The notes: generated by a model not told the origin, from the letters alone. A stretch of 64,000 nt of DNA from Clostridia bacterium (GCA_017886545.1 JAGHJS010000028.1:62001-126000), one strand, 5' to 3'; counted from the first letter of the stretch, positions 48,221 to 60,210 are shown. Program-made: numbers and translations.

Positions 48221-49756
48221 TTACTCCCATTCGATGGTTGCGGGCGGTTTGGACGTAATGTCGTACACGATGCGGTTGGCGTGCGGCACTTCGTTCGTGA
48301 TACGGTTGGACACCGTTTCGAGCACGTCAAACGGGATGCGCGCCCAGTCCGCTGTCATGGCGTCCACGCTCGTGACCGCGCGCAGGGCGATCACGTTTTC
48401 GTAGGTGCGGAAATCCCCCTGCACGCCCACCGTTTTGCTGTCGGTAATGACGGCAAAATACTGCCAGATCTCCTTATCCAGCCCCGCTTTTGCGATCTCT
48501 TCGCGGAAGATGAAGTCCGCCTCGCGCAGCGTTTCCAGTTTTTCGCGGGTGACTTCGCCCATGATGCGGATGGCGAGCGCAGGTCCCGGGCAGGGCTGCC
48601 GCCAGACCACCGAATCGGGGAGCCCAAGTTCGGTGCCCAGCCTGCGCACTTCGTCCTTGAACAAATCGCGCAGCGGTTCGATGATCTCCTTGAAATCGAC
48701 GACGGAAGGAAGACCGCCCACATTGTGGTGGCTTTTGATGACGGCGCTCTTTCCTTTGCCGCTCTCGATGACGTCCGGGTAGATCGTCCCCTGCACAAGG
48801 AAGTCGATGGCGCCGATCTTCTTCGCCTCCTTTTCAAAGACGTTGATGAACTCCGCGCCGATGATCTTGCGCTTCTGCTCGGGTTCGGTCACGCCCGCGA
48901 GCTTATCCAAAAACAGCTCCTGCGCGTCCGCCTTGATGAGGTTCATTTTCAGACCGTCGCGGAACACGGACATGACTTCTTCGGGTTCGTTTTTGCGGTG
49001 CAGACCGTGATCGACGAACACGCAGGTGAGCTGGTCGCCGACCGCGCGGTGAATGAGCGTTGCCGCGACGGCGGAGTCCACCCCGCCCGACATGGCGCAC
49101 AGCACCTTTTTATCCCCTACCTTTTCACGGATCTTTGCGACCTGTTCGGTGACGTAATTTTTCATCGTCCAGTCGCCCTTTGCGCCGCACACACGGTACA
49201 AAAAGTTCTCGAGCATTTTATTGCCGTACTCGGAATGTACGACCTCGGGGTGGAACTGGATGCCATAAATTTTCCGCTCGTCGCTGCCGAATACGGTGAC
49301 GGGGCAGCTTTCGGTCTCCGCGAGCACTTCAAATCCCGCAGGCACTTCGGTAACGTGGTCGGTGTGGCTCATCCAGCAGACGCTCGAAGCGGGGATACCC
49401 GCAGACAGCTCGCTCTGTTTGCAGAAAGCGAACGTACGCTTGCCGTATTCGCTCGTAGCGGCGTGCTCCACCTTCCCGCCCAATGTATAGGCGATGAGCT
49501 GGCAGCCGTAGCAGATGCCGAGAACGGGGATCCCGAGCGTAAAGACGGCGGGGTCGACGTGCGGGGACGCAGGATCGTACACGCTGTTCGGTCCGCCCGT
49601 AAAGATGATGCCGATGGGTGCATAGTCTTTGATCTCTTCCGCCGTCATGTCGCAGGGCTTCAGGTCACAATATACTTTCAGATCGCGGACCCTGCGCGCA
49701 ATGAGCTGGTTGTACTGCCCGCCGAAATCGAGGACTAAAACTTTTTCGTGCTGCAT
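48221..49756 (-). CDS. guaA: GMP synthase, glutamine-hydrolysing
   Basis: Converts XMP to GMP using glutamine and ATP. The 511-residue protein has an N-terminal class I amidotransferase (nucleophile Cys in [11 protein letters not shown], His in [11 protein letters not shown]) and C-terminal ATP-PPase ([13 protein letters not shown]) and dimerisation domains ending TIEWE. It follows guaB by 86 bases and is complete, so the shorter paralogue downstream is an addition and not a replacement. Confidence 0.97.
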   Translation of the reverse strand: MQHEKVLVLDFGGQYNQLIARRVRDLKVYCDLKPCDMTAEEIKDYAPIGIIFTGGPNSVYDPASPHVDPAVFTLGIPVLGICYGCQLIAYTLGGKVEHAATSEYGKRTFAFCKQSELSAGIPASSVCWMSHTDHVTEVPAGFEVLAETESCPVTVFGSDERKIYGIQFHPEVVHSEYGNKMLENFLYRVCGAKGDWTMKNYVTEQVAKIREKVGDKKVLCAMSGGVDSAVAATLIHRAVGDQLTCVFVDHGLHRKNEPEEVMSVFRDGLKMNLIKADAQELFLDKLAGVTEPEQKRKIIGAEFINVFEKEAKKIGAIDFLVQGTIYPDVIESGKGKSAVIKSHHNVGGLPSVVDFKEIIEPLRDLFKDEVRRLGTELGLPDSVVWRQPCPGPALAIRIMGEVTREKLETLREADFIFREEIAKAGLDKEIWQYFAVITDSKTVGVQGDFRTYENVIALRAVTSVDAMTADWARIPFDVLETVSNRITNEVPHANRIVYDITSKPPATIEWE

Positions 49757-49804
49757 ACATTTCTCCGGAATTCTGGATTTCCTCTCATTTCCCCTGCCTT
49801 AGTG

Positions 49805-49838
49805 AAAGAATGTACCGCCGCATGCGGTACATTCCTTT
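49805..49838 (-). terminator. Hairpin between guaB and guaA (weak terminator)
   Basis: A perfect 11-bp stem (49808-49818 with 49824-49834) extended by AAA/TTT. The T tract on the minus strand is short, so it may only reduce read-through from guaB into guaA. Confidence 0.5.
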
Positions 49839-49842
49839 GCTT

Positions 49843-51312
<1,470 letters not shown>

Positions 51313-51363
51313 TTATATAAAGAATGGTAAAAATAAACGGATCAAAAAAGAAAAACGGCGCGG

Positions 51364-51771
51364 TCAGGCGGCGGCCTCCGCCGCAAGCGCGCGCGCACTG
51401 TCAATGAGCGCAGTGATATACTCGCGATATCCACTGCTGATATCCTCGTTTCCCGCCGTTTCCGCATCGCGCTCGGCGCAGAATGCCTCAAAACCGTCTG
51501 TAGCAAGCAGTTCTTCGCCGTATCGGACGGCTTTGTCGTATTTTTCCGAGTAATAGCAACGCTCTACCGCATCGGCAAGGTCGGAGATCTCCCCCGTCTG
51601 CTCGTACAGATTCACAGTGTACGCCGCGCAGGCGCGCTCCAAACCAAGCCCGTTCGTCAGACCGACCATAACAGACGGGAAACAAAGGCTGCAGACGCCG
51701 AGAAACAGCAACAGCGCTGCCAGGATGAAAGCAAGCGTTGCCGCCGCTGTTTTTGCGATCAGTTTACCCAA
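51364..51771 (-). CDS. Membrane protein of unknown function, 135 residues
   Basis: One N-terminal membrane helix (about 8-40) followed by a helical, acidic domain with a TPR-like segment (LADAVERCYYSEKYDKAVRYGEELLA). I do not recognise a family. The only in-frame start is TTG with no ribosome site. A 9-codon cistron (ATG at 51793) with GGAG upstream ends across the TTG start, so translation may be re-initiated, or a frameshift may hide a longer N-terminus. It lies 63 bases before guaB in the same direction. Confidence 0.6.
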   Translation of the reverse strand: MGKLIAKTAAATLAFILAALLLFLGVCSLCFPSVMVGLTNGLGLERACAAYTVNLYEQTGEISDLADAVERCYYSEKYDKAVRYGEELLATDGFEAFCAERDAETAGNEDISSGYREYITALIDSARALAAEAAA

Positions 51772-51948
51772 CCCGGACTTCGCAGCGGATCATCTCCGCG
51801 AGCCTCCTCTTTTGTATTTTACATATTCTATCACACACAGAGAAAAAAAGCAACCCTATGGCGAAAAATAATTTGCGACGTCAGGCATTTTCACCGCACT
51901 CACGCAATACAATTAAAGCACAGACTGATTTTTCGGAAGGTGGATCAC

Positions 51949-52629
51949 ATGAAAAAACGCTTTGCCGCCGCGGCTGCGGCGCTGGTCGCTGCCGTCGGCA
52001 TGTCCGCACTCGTCGGCTGTTCTCATACGGTTACGCTCACAGACTATGTATCGGAATACCGCAGCAATATCTATTCCGGCACACTGGAATCGTATTCCGT
52101 TTTTGCGACATACAGCGAACGCGAATACCCCTATATCGCCGACGGCAACGTAGGCGATATGACATCTCTGTTCGAAGTTACGCTCGCCGTGTCTGACAAC
52201 ACGAAAACGTACGAGATCTCCTTCTCCTGCGGGGGCAAGGAATACACCGCCGATCTTTCCTTTGACAGCGTACGCATGGTGCACTGCTGGTCGCAGTCGA
52301 TGGAGGAACCGACGGAAAACGAAATCGTTTTTTCGATACGCGATGCTGATGACGCAGATGCTGAAAGCGTGACCGTTACGGCGACAAGCCTGCGCGATGA
52401 AAACACGCTTTCACTCAGCGACCTGCTTACGCGCGTCTCCGCGGAAAAACAGGCGCGGTTCGAGGCTCTTACCGACGGAAGCAGCTTCGCGGGCGAACTT
52501 TATGTGCGCCTATTGGCGGGCAAAACCGGCTGCCTGTATTACGTCGGATTGATCGACCGCACCGGAAACACGTATGCCATGCTTGCCGATGCAACGACTG
52601 GCGAAGTTCTGGCTTCGCACGAAAACTGA
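51949..52629 (+). CDS. Lipoprotein of unknown function
   Basis: A 226-residue exported protein. The signal peptide (MKKRFAAAAAALVAAVG...) ends in the lipobox ALVGC, so the cysteine should be lipidated and the protein held on the outer face of the membrane. The rest is beta-rich and acidic with many Thr and Ser. The ATG at 51949 is preferred to a GTG nine bases earlier because GGAAGGTGG lies at proper distance. No domain is recognised. It is monocistronic with its own terminator. Confidence 0.75.
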   Translation: MKKRFAAAAAALVAAVGMSALVGCSHTVTLTDYVSEYRSNIYSGTLESYSVFATYSEREYPYIADGNVGDMTSLFEVTLAVSDNTKTYEISFSCGGKEYTADLSFDSVRMVHCWSQSMEEPTENEIVFSIRDADDADAESVTVTATSLRDENTLSLSDLLTRVSAEKQARFEALTDGSSFAGELYVRLLAGKTGCLYYVGLIDRTGNTYAMLADATTGEVLASHEN

Positions 52630-52645
52630 AACGGGCAAATAAGGA

Positions 52646-52675
52646 ACGGGCGGTATCAGACCGCCCGTTTTTATT
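52646..52675 (+). terminator. Terminator after the lipoprotein gene
   Basis: A perfect 9-bp GC-rich stem (52646-52654 with 52660-52668) and T-rich tail. It lies just before one copy of the hemW-flanking repeat. Confidence 0.85.
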
Positions 52676-52702
52676 GTTTTTGTCACACATAGTACTTTAT
52701 TT
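52673..52702. repeat. Direct repeat copy B, at the 3' end of hemW
   Basis: Thirty bases matching copy A (53829-53858) at 26 positions, with an identical 16-base core TGTCACACATAGTACT (52681-52696). All four differences are transitions. It touches the hemW stop codon. Confidence 0.75.
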
Positions 52703-53822
52703 ACACTAAAAAATCAAGCAAAATATGGTTTTGGACAAACAGAAACGCATCTTTGATGCGGATACATCCGTCATACGTCTTTTCCAGGTAAGGAACATTC
52801 TTTTTGAGCGGAGCAGCAAAATCTTCCTCAAACTCGGTTCCGAATTCGGCTTTATACGCGGCAAGCTCCAACCCCTCTACCGTGCGGAGCGCGAGCATGA
52901 CGCGCTCGAATTTCGCATCCTGCCCTTCCACCTTTTCATCGTCGACAACGGGATAATGATCGGACAATATGCATTTGATATAATCGTCCAGGTCGCGCGT
53001 GTTTGTAAAGCGCCTTCCAGCCATGAACGAGCTTGCCGCAACGCCGAAGCCGATGTACTCGCCCCTTCGCCAATAATTCTGATTATGCCGCGACTCGTAA
53101 CCGGGCATTGCGAAGTTTGAGACCTCATAGCGGCGATACCCCGCAACGGACAGCCGTTCCCTGCCGTATTCATATTGTTCCGCCACTTCGTCGCCGTCCG
53201 GCAGGTCGCCGTTCAGATAATCGCTGTACATCGGCGTGCCATCCTCGGGGGTAAGTGCATACATCGAAATATGTTTTGCGCCGCTCTCCGCCGCAAGACT
53301 AATCGCCGCATCGATATCGGAAAGGGTCTGCCCTTTCAGCCCGATCATAATATCGGCGTTAAAGTTTTCAGTCTGCAAAAGTTTTGCCGCCTTTCGGAAG
53401 CCTTCCACCGAATGCGCACGGCCTAATTCTTCCAGCAGAGCGTCGGACGCCGCCTGCATCCCGACCGAAAAACGGTTGGCGCCCGCTTCTTTATACACCG
53501 CAAGCTTTTCCGCCGTAACGCTTTCGGGGTTCAGCTCGACCGTTATCTCCGCGTCGGGAGCAATGGCATAATATTTTTTCAGCTGGCGCAACGCGCCCGC
53601 GATCAGCTTTGCGTCGATGACCGACGGCGTCCCCCCTCCGAAATACACGGAGGAAAAGGCATACCCCGCAAGCTCATTTGCGCGCAGCTTCATCTCTTTG
53701 TATACACATGCCATATACGCCTCGGCAAAGCCGAGCTTACTCGGATAAGACGTAAAATCGCAATAGCGGCACTTTGACCTGCAAAACGGGATATGCACGT
53801 AGATCCCCGCCGTTTTTCGCAT
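52701..53822 (-). CDS. hemW: Radical SAM haem chaperone HemW
   Basis: A 373-residue radical SAM protein related to coproporphyrinogen III dehydrogenase. The start IYVHIPFCRSKCRYCDF carries the CxxxCxxC iron-sulfur motif, followed by YFGGGTPS and the HemW-type C-terminal domain. HemW is thought to hand haem to target proteins. HemN is the alternative, but it has a longer N-terminus and is not usually near lepA. I place the start at 53822 (MRKTAGIYVHIP); the frame extends to a TTG at 53861, with another ATG at 53846. None has a ribosome site. The gene is bounded by a direct repeat. Confidence 0.88.
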   Translation of the reverse strand: MRKTAGIYVHIPFCRSKCRYCDFTSYPSKLGFAEAYMACVYKEMKLRANELAGYAFSSVYFGGGTPSVIDAKLIAGALRQLKKYYAIAPDAEITVELNPESVTAEKLAVYKEAGANRFSVGMQAASDALLEELGRAHSVEGFRKAAKLLQTENFNADIMIGLKGQTLSDIDAAISLAAESGAKHISMYALTPEDGTPMYSDYLNGDLPDGDEVAEQYEYGRERLSVAGYRRYEVSNFAMPGYESRHNQNYWRRGEYIGFGVAASSFMAGRRFTNTRDLDDYIKCILSDHYPVVDDEKVEGQDAKFERVMLALRTVEGLELAAYKAEFGTEFEEDFAAPLKKNVPYLEKTYDGCIRIKDAFLFVQNHILLDFLV

Positions 53823-53828
53823 TTTTGA

Positions 53829-53858
53829 ATCGTTTCTGTCACACATAGTACTCTGTTT
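53829..53858. repeat. Direct repeat copy A, at the 5' end of hemW
   Basis: Thirty bases just upstream of the preferred hemW start (or within its first codons if an upstream start is used). The core TGTCACACATAGTACT lies at 53837-53852, in the same orientation as copy B. Confidence 0.75.
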
Positions 53859-53864
53859 CAACCG

Positions 53865-54200
53865 TTATTTTTCTATTTCAACACGCCAAGCGAAACGTTT
53901 CAGGTCAACATAATAGTCACCGTCGCGCAAAAGGCACGGTACGCCTTCCCGTTCCAAAAGGTCTGCCTGTGCGGACGGGCCGCCGAACGCAAAGGCGGGA
54001 GCGAGCCGCCCTTCGCGGTTGACGACGCGATGACAGGGCACTATGCCGGGGAGCGGATTGGCGTGCAGCGCATACCCTACCGCGCGCGAAGCGCGCGGGT
54101 TGCCGCATAAACGCGCGATCTGCCCGTACGTCGCGACCCTTCCGCGCGGGATCATTTGAACCGCATCGTATACCCTGGCAAAAAAGGACGGACTGTTCAT
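53865..54200 (-). CDS. MGMT-family alkyltransferase-like protein
   Basis: A 111-residue protein consisting of only the DNA-binding/active-site domain of O6-alkylguanine-DNA alkyltransferases. Visible are FFARVYDAVQMIPRGRVATYGQIARL (HTH region) and the PCHRVV motif with its reactive cysteine intact, so it may repair alkylated guanine and is not a Cys-less ATL protein. The ATG overlaps the GNAT stop by 4 bp. Confidence 0.85.
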   Translation of the reverse strand: MNSPSFFARVYDAVQMIPRGRVATYGQIARLCGNPRASRAVGYALHANPLPGIVPCHRVVNREGRLAPAFAFGGPSAQADLLEREGVPCLLRDGDYYVDLKRFAWRVEIEK

Positions 54201-54658
54201 TCCTTCCGCAGCCGTTTTTCCATCTTTTTCCATGTCAGATGTTCCCCATAAATTTCGGCACAGCCCTCCCCCGTTTCGGTATAACCGCGGCGGAGATAAA
54301 ACTGTTCTGCAGGGGCGGAACTGTCTACCCGCACCACCCCGCCGTGCTTTGCCGCGAGCTGTTCGGCATGGTGCAGCAGCAGGCTTCCGAACCCGCGCCT
54401 GCCGTACCCAGGCAGAACATACAGCCCTGCGACACAGTCCTCTTTTACGCAGACTGTTCCGACGATGCGCGCCCCTCGGAGCACATACACCTGTCCGGCA
54501 GCGATCTGCGCGGCGGTATGCTCCATACTGTGCAGATCGTTTGCAAACCATGCCGTGACTGCCGGCGGATAATACTTCGGATAGAAGGCGAGCACGGCTT
54601 CTTTGATGACGGCATACACCTCTTCGGCGTCCTTTCTGCTTGCCTTTTCGATCTTCAT
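54197..54658 (-). CDS. GNAT-family N-acetyltransferase
   Basis: A 153-residue acetyltransferase. The acetyl-CoA loop is LYVLPGYGRRGFGSLLLHHAE and the C-terminal strand reads FYLRRGYTETGEG. Substrate unknown. It lies 4 bases after lepA and overlaps the MGMT-family gene, so lepA-GNAT-MGMT are one transcription unit, with hemW probably downstream in it. Confidence 0.88.
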   Translation of the reverse strand: MKIEKASRKDAEEVYAVIKEAVLAFYPKYYPPAVTAWFANDLHSMEHTAAQIAAGQVYVLRGARIVGTVCVKEDCVAGLYVLPGYGRRGFGSLLLHHAEQLAAKHGGVVRVDSSAPAEQFYLRRGYTETGEGCAEIYGEHLTWKKMEKRLRKE

Positions 54659-54662
54659 TTTC

Positions 54663-56468
<1,806 letters not shown>

Positions 56469-56497
56469 GCGGTTTCTCCGAAAAAAGATTCCTTTCT

Positions 56498-56526
56498 ATT
56501 ATAGTAAAATCTGCCTTTTTTTGCAA
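56498..56526 (-). promoter_or_regulatory. lepA promoter
   Basis: On the minus strand: TTGCAA, a 17-base spacer, and a perfect TATAAT. Its -35 is only 5 bases from the -35 of the divergent phosphodiesterase promoter. Confidence 0.8.
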
Positions 56527-56531
56527 GCGAA

Positions 56532-56560
56532 TTGCCAAACGTAAAAAGGTGTGCTATAAT
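56532..56560 (+). promoter_or_regulatory. Phosphodiesterase gene promoter
   Basis: TTGCCA, a 17-base spacer, and a perfect TATAAT, back to back with the lepA promoter. Confidence 0.8.
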
Positions 56561-56588
56561 ACAGAAAAACACAAATGAGGCATTTGCT

Positions 56589-57338
56589 ATGAACATTCCC
56601 GCAGACAGCTTTTTGCGCGGCACCCCTGTGGCGCACCGCGGGTATCACTGCAAGGGCATTCCCGAAAATTCCATGGCGGCGTTCGAACGCGCCGTCTCGT
56701 TCGGCTATGCCATCGAAACGGACGTGCACCTTACGAAGGACGGGCAGATCATCGTATTCCACGACGACGACCTGGCAAGGATGACGGGCGAAAGCGGGCT
56801 TGTCCGCGACAGGACGGCAGCAGAACTCACACAGCTGCACCTTGGCGGCACGGAGGAGCGCATTCCCCTCTTTTCCGAATTCCTCGGCAAGGTGAACGGG
56901 CGCGTTCCACTGCTCATCGAGCTCAAAGGCGACCCGAACCGCGCGGAATTTGTAGCGAAGGTGCTCGCCGAACTCAAAGACTACAAGGGCGAATTCGCCC
57001 TGCAGAGTTTTGACCCGCGCATCCTGCGGCAGATCAAAAAACAGGCGCCGCACATCCTGCGCGGACAGCTCGCCTGCAAAAACAGCGGGCAAAAGAGCGC
57101 ATTCAGCCGCTGGGTCGTACGGTTCATGCCCATGAATTTTCTGAATAAACCGCACTTCATCAGCTATTGCAGCGCAGACCTTCCCTACCGCAGGGCAAAG
57201 CGGCGCGGCGCCCTGCTCCTGTGCTGGACGGTGCGCAACGAGGACGAGTACCTGCGCGTAAAGCCGCTCGTCGACAACGTGATCTTTGAGAACATCCGTC
57301 CCGAACAGCTGTACGTCACCTGCGGGCAGCACAGATAA
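56589..57338 (+). CDS. Glycerophosphodiester phosphodiesterase family protein
   Basis: A 249-residue TIM-barrel phosphodiesterase that hydrolyses deacylated phospholipids to glycerol-3-phosphate and an alcohol. The key motifs are VAHRGYHCKGIPENSMAAF, the acidic pair IETDVHLTKDGQIIVFHDDDL with catalytic histidine, and IELKGD. There is no signal peptide, so it is cytoplasmic. The start at 56589 is chosen because the upstream extension would begin inside the promoter; GAGG precedes it. Confidence 0.9.
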   Translation: MNIPADSFLRGTPVAHRGYHCKGIPENSMAAFERAVSFGYAIETDVHLTKDGQIIVFHDDDLARMTGESGLVRDRTAAELTQLHLGGTEERIPLFSEFLGKVNGRVPLLIELKGDPNRAEFVAKVLAELKDYKGEFALQSFDPRILRQIKKQAPHILRGQLACKNSGQKSAFSRWVVRFMPMNFLNKPHFISYCSADLPYRRAKRRGALLLCWTVRNEDEYLRVKPLVDNVIFENIRPEQLYVTCGQHR

Positions 57339-57375
57339 ACAAGAGCGGTCGTTCCGATCGGAACAGGAGAGAGCA

Positions 57376-59094
57376 ATGAACATCGGTGCGATCATAAAAG
57401 CGCGCCGCAAGGCGCGCGGACTGACGCAGCTGACCCTCGCCATGCGCCTCGGCGTAACGCCGCAGGCAGTCGGCAAATGGGAACGCGGCGAAAGCGAGCC
57501 CGACCTGACGCTCCTCTGCCCCCTGGCAAAGGAGCTGAACGTCACCCTCGAAACGCTGTTCGGGCTGGAACAGAAGGCGGGATATATCCCCGTCGATCTC
57601 AGCATGGAACAGCTGCGCGACGACCTGAAGGCGCGGCGGACCGCCGCAGGCCTTACCCAGGCGGAGCTTGCCGCAAAACTCGGGCTGCGCCCGCAGACCG
57701 TTTCCAAATGGGAGACGGGCGTGTGCGCGCCCGACCTCGATTATCTGAACAGGCTTTGCGCGCTGTACGGCATCACGCCGACCGCGCTTTTTTCCGAACG
57801 GGTGCCGCAGACAGCCGCCCACACGCCGCAGGCCGAACCTTCCCCGCCCGCCGTCGCAGCAGACAAAGCGCACGAACACACGCCCGCAACACGCGGTGCG
57901 CCGCTCGCCGCGCCGACAGGCACTCCCGCCGCTGCGGCAAAAGCGCCTTTTTTTGCAGGGAAGCCGCTTCGGGTCTTTGCCCTCGTATTGGTATTGGCGC
58001 TGCTGCTCTCCGCCGTGCTGGCGCCGCTTCTTCTGTTCGGCGGCAACGCATCCGGGCAGGTATCGGATGGCGGCAGCGATATAACGGGCGGCGGCACGGA
58101 CGAGCCGACAGACCCGCCCGACGAAGGAACGGATGAACCCGAGACCCCGCCCGACGAGGGCGAAACAGACCCGCCCGACGAGGGAGGGGACGCCCCGCCG
58201 GATGAAGGCGAGGAAGAACCGCCCGTCACGCTCAATTATTGCACCCTGACTTTTTACGACGGGCTTACCGGAACCGAACCCGCCGATAACGGCGTGTTCG
58301 GAACGGGAGAAGTGCCCGAAGGCACCGTGCTCGTGATCGAAGAGCAGCCAGACCAGACCCCGTCACGATCGATCGTCGGCTATTACGACGATGAAGAGTG
58401 CTATGAATTCGGCGGCTTGGGGAGCACGCGCTTTGACGATTACATTTCACACGGCTGCTTTGACGATAAGGGCGCCCCGTACTCCTTCCCCCTGACCGTT
58501 ACGGAAGATACTTCCTTTTATATGACGGCAGAACCGCTTTGGATCGACTACTTCGCCTACGACAACTACACCGAACAGACAACGGCGCAGGAGATCTGCA
58601 ACATCCTGCGCGGCGCATGCGAAACCCTGCTGAACCTGATAAACATCTATGAAGACGTTGCGGAATACGAGCAGATTTACCCTGAAAAATCGCGCAGCAT
58701 CCTGCTTGGGTGGGCAGGCGTACCTCCCGAAGCGATTGAAATTTTTGTCGGCGAAAGCGAAGAGCGCGTTTCCATCCCCTGGATAAACGGCGACCAGCCC
58801 ACCCTGCGCGAGCGTCTTGCACAGCTTGCAAAGACCGACCCGCAGACGGCGGAACGGATACGCAAGCTCGTCAACGAACAATACATCCTTCCGCAGGCGC
58901 ACTTCTTCTATGCCATTGCAAACGAACAGATCCCCCTTACGCAGGCAGCCGCCGCGCTCACGCTCTTTTCCGGTTTTGCGGCGACCATGCCGTACTACCA
59001 CGCCTCTGCCTATGCGGCATTTTTTGAAAGAAACGCCGATCTCCCCGCCCTTGCCCTGCCCGCGATCAAACTCGGCGAACAGTGCCTTGTATAG
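57376..59094 (+). CDS. Membrane-tethered tandem-HTH (XRE) regulator with large outer domain
   Basis: A 572-residue protein. Two complete XRE helix-turn-helix domains in tandem (about 4-62 and 80-140) are followed by an Ala/Pro linker, one membrane helix (199-222), an acidic linker with repeated PPDEG (about 235-285), and a roughly 285-residue extracytoplasmic domain I do not recognise. With the HTH pair inside and the C-terminus outside, this fits a one-component membrane sensor that binds DNA directly. AGGAGAGA precedes the ATG. It begins 38 bases after the phosphodiesterase stop. Confidence 0.8.
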   Translation: MNIGAIIKARRKARGLTQLTLAMRLGVTPQAVGKWERGESEPDLTLLCPLAKELNVTLETLFGLEQKAGYIPVDLSMEQLRDDLKARRTAAGLTQAELAAKLGLRPQTVSKWETGVCAPDLDYLNRLCALYGITPTALFSERVPQTAAHTPQAEPSPPAVAADKAHEHTPATRGAPLAAPTGTPAAAAKAPFFAGKPLRVFALVLVLALLLSAVLAPLLLFGGNASGQVSDGGSDITGGGTDEPTDPPDEGTDEPETPPDEGETDPPDEGGDAPPDEGEEEPPVTLNYCTLTFYDGLTGTEPADNGVFGTGEVPEGTVLVIEEQPDQTPSRSIVGYYDDEECYEFGGLGSTRFDDYISHGCFDDKGAPYSFPLTVTEDTSFYMTAEPLWIDYFAYDNYTEQTTAQEICNILRGACETLLNLINIYEDVAEYEQIYPEKSRSILLGWAGVPPEAIEIFVGESEERVSIPWINGDQPTLRERLAQLAKTDPQTAERIRKLVNEQYILPQAHFFYAIANEQIPLTQAAAALTLFSGFAATMPYYHASAYAAFFERNADLPALALPAIKLGEQCLV

Positions 59095-59148
59095 CGTATT
59101 TTTTCAGCGCAGAACGGGTAAAAACGCGAAAAACAACTGAATTGCTAC

Positions 59149-59194
59149 AAAAAAACGGCGAAATCGCAAAAGCGTATACGCCGTTTTTTTGTTT
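59149..59194 (+). terminator. Terminator after the membrane HTH regulator
   Basis: A 12-bp perfect stem (59149-59160 with 59179-59190), mostly A/T plus ACGGCG, ending in a long T run. Confidence 0.8.
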
Positions 59195-59257
59195 TTGCGG
59201 TATGATAGGATCATCGATAAACCCATTCGGGTCAGCGCTGTCCCCAGCAAGGACGAA

Positions 59258-59464
59258 ATGAGCAAAGCCGAAATTTTGCTGTATCTTTTTTACCAACTGC
59301 ATTCGGGCAAGCCCGTAAGCAGAGCAGCTTTTTGCTGTGACCAGAACATCTCCGAACGTTCTTTCTACCGCTATTTAAACGACATCCGCAACTTCCTTGT
59401 GGAATTCAGGCTGACCAAAGAAATTCGGGAAGAAAACGGAGAGTATACCCTCATTGACAACTGA
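59258..59464 (+). CDS. Small helix-turn-helix protein, 68 residues
   Basis: A short winged-HTH-like protein (MSKAEILLYLFYQLHSGKPVSRAAFC...ISERSFYRYLNDIRNFL). The pattern resembles the N-terminal HTH of WYL-domain or DeoR-type regulators, but the ligand-binding part is missing, so it is either a natural mini-regulator or a remnant. The ATG at 59258 has an AAGGA site four bases upstream; the frame extends 69 bases further. It lies 63 bases before a lipoprotein gene. Confidence 0.65.
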   Translation: MSKAEILLYLFYQLHSGKPVSRAAFCCDQNISERSFYRYLNDIRNFLVEFRLTKEIREENGEYTLIDN

Positions 59465-59527
59465 AACCTCCGCCTTTGGGCGAAGCAAAACAAAAAACGC
59501 CGCACTTGCGGCAAAAAAGGAGACACC

Positions 59528-60109
59528 ATGAAACACGCAAAAAAACTAACACTTTCCCTCATCGCCCTGCTGCTTGCAGGCGTACTTTGCTTCGCCTTAG
59601 TCGGGTGCGGCAGCAATCAAGGGTACACTAAATTGTATGACTATATCAAACAAAACGACATAAGTACAACAGACGGCATAATACAAGCAAGCGTTGACTA
59701 CGACACAACGGATTCTTTTGTGATTTTTACAGCGTCGGCTGAACAGGGAGATCCTGTCCGCGTTCTTGTTTCAAACTACGCTTCCTCAAACCTGGACGGT
59801 GAAATGTCTTTGCAGTTCGATACGGACGGCTTTTCAGCTTCAGACCCGATCGTAATCGAAACCATCTTTCATACAAGTTCACGGTATTATAAAGGAACAG
59901 CCGATTTTACTTCCTTTGACCAGTCTTCGTTCACCTTCCGCAATATCGGTTCTTCAACTTCAGAAAACGGTACATATACTCCCGTAGCTTCAAGCATGGA
60001 AGATTCTGTAACGGATGCCCTTATCGCCGCTACAAAATTCTTTTGTACAGTATTGGAAGCAGTCCTCTCCGGCGAAATTAATATTACTCCCGAATCGTTT
60101 TACAACTAA
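59528..60109 (+). CDS. Lipoprotein of unknown function
   Basis: A 193-residue exported protein with a signal peptide ending in the lipobox ALVGC (cysteine 27) and a Ser/Thr-rich, beta-rich mature part. AAGGAG precedes the ATG. Codon use looks more A/T-rich than its neighbours, which may mark a recent arrival. It shares only the lipobox with the lipoprotein at 51949. Probably co-transcribed with the small HTH gene. Confidence 0.75.
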   Translation: MKHAKKLTLSLIALLLAGVLCFALVGCGSNQGYTKLYDYIKQNDISTTDGIIQASVDYDTTDSFVIFTASAEQGDPVRVLVSNYASSNLDGEMSLQFDTDGFSASDPIVIETIFHTSSRYYKGTADFTSFDQSSFTFRNIGSSTSENGTYTPVASSMEDSVTDALIAATKFFCTVLEAVLSGEINITPESFYN

Positions 60110-60122
60110 AAACAAATACACG

Positions 60123-60157
60123 ACCATACCCGCGCGGCATTGCCGCGCGGGTATGGT
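60123..60157. repeat. Strong inverted repeat after the lipoprotein gene
   Basis: A perfect 16-bp GC-rich stem (60123-60138 with 60142-60157) and a 3-base loop, with no T tract on either side. It may end the converging transcripts in a non-canonical way or protect an mRNA 3' end. Confidence 0.8.
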
Positions 60158-60210
60158 AATCTTAAGGAGGTATGAGCATGAAGCGGCAGCCATTACATGC
60201 CGGCTGCCCT

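Noticed and set aside
53823..53861. Upstream TTG start of hemW giving 13 extra residues
   Set aside because: The extension encodes the direct repeat, lacks a ribosome site and is not part of the usual HemW N-terminus. The chosen ATG also lacks a ribosome site, so this remains uncertain.
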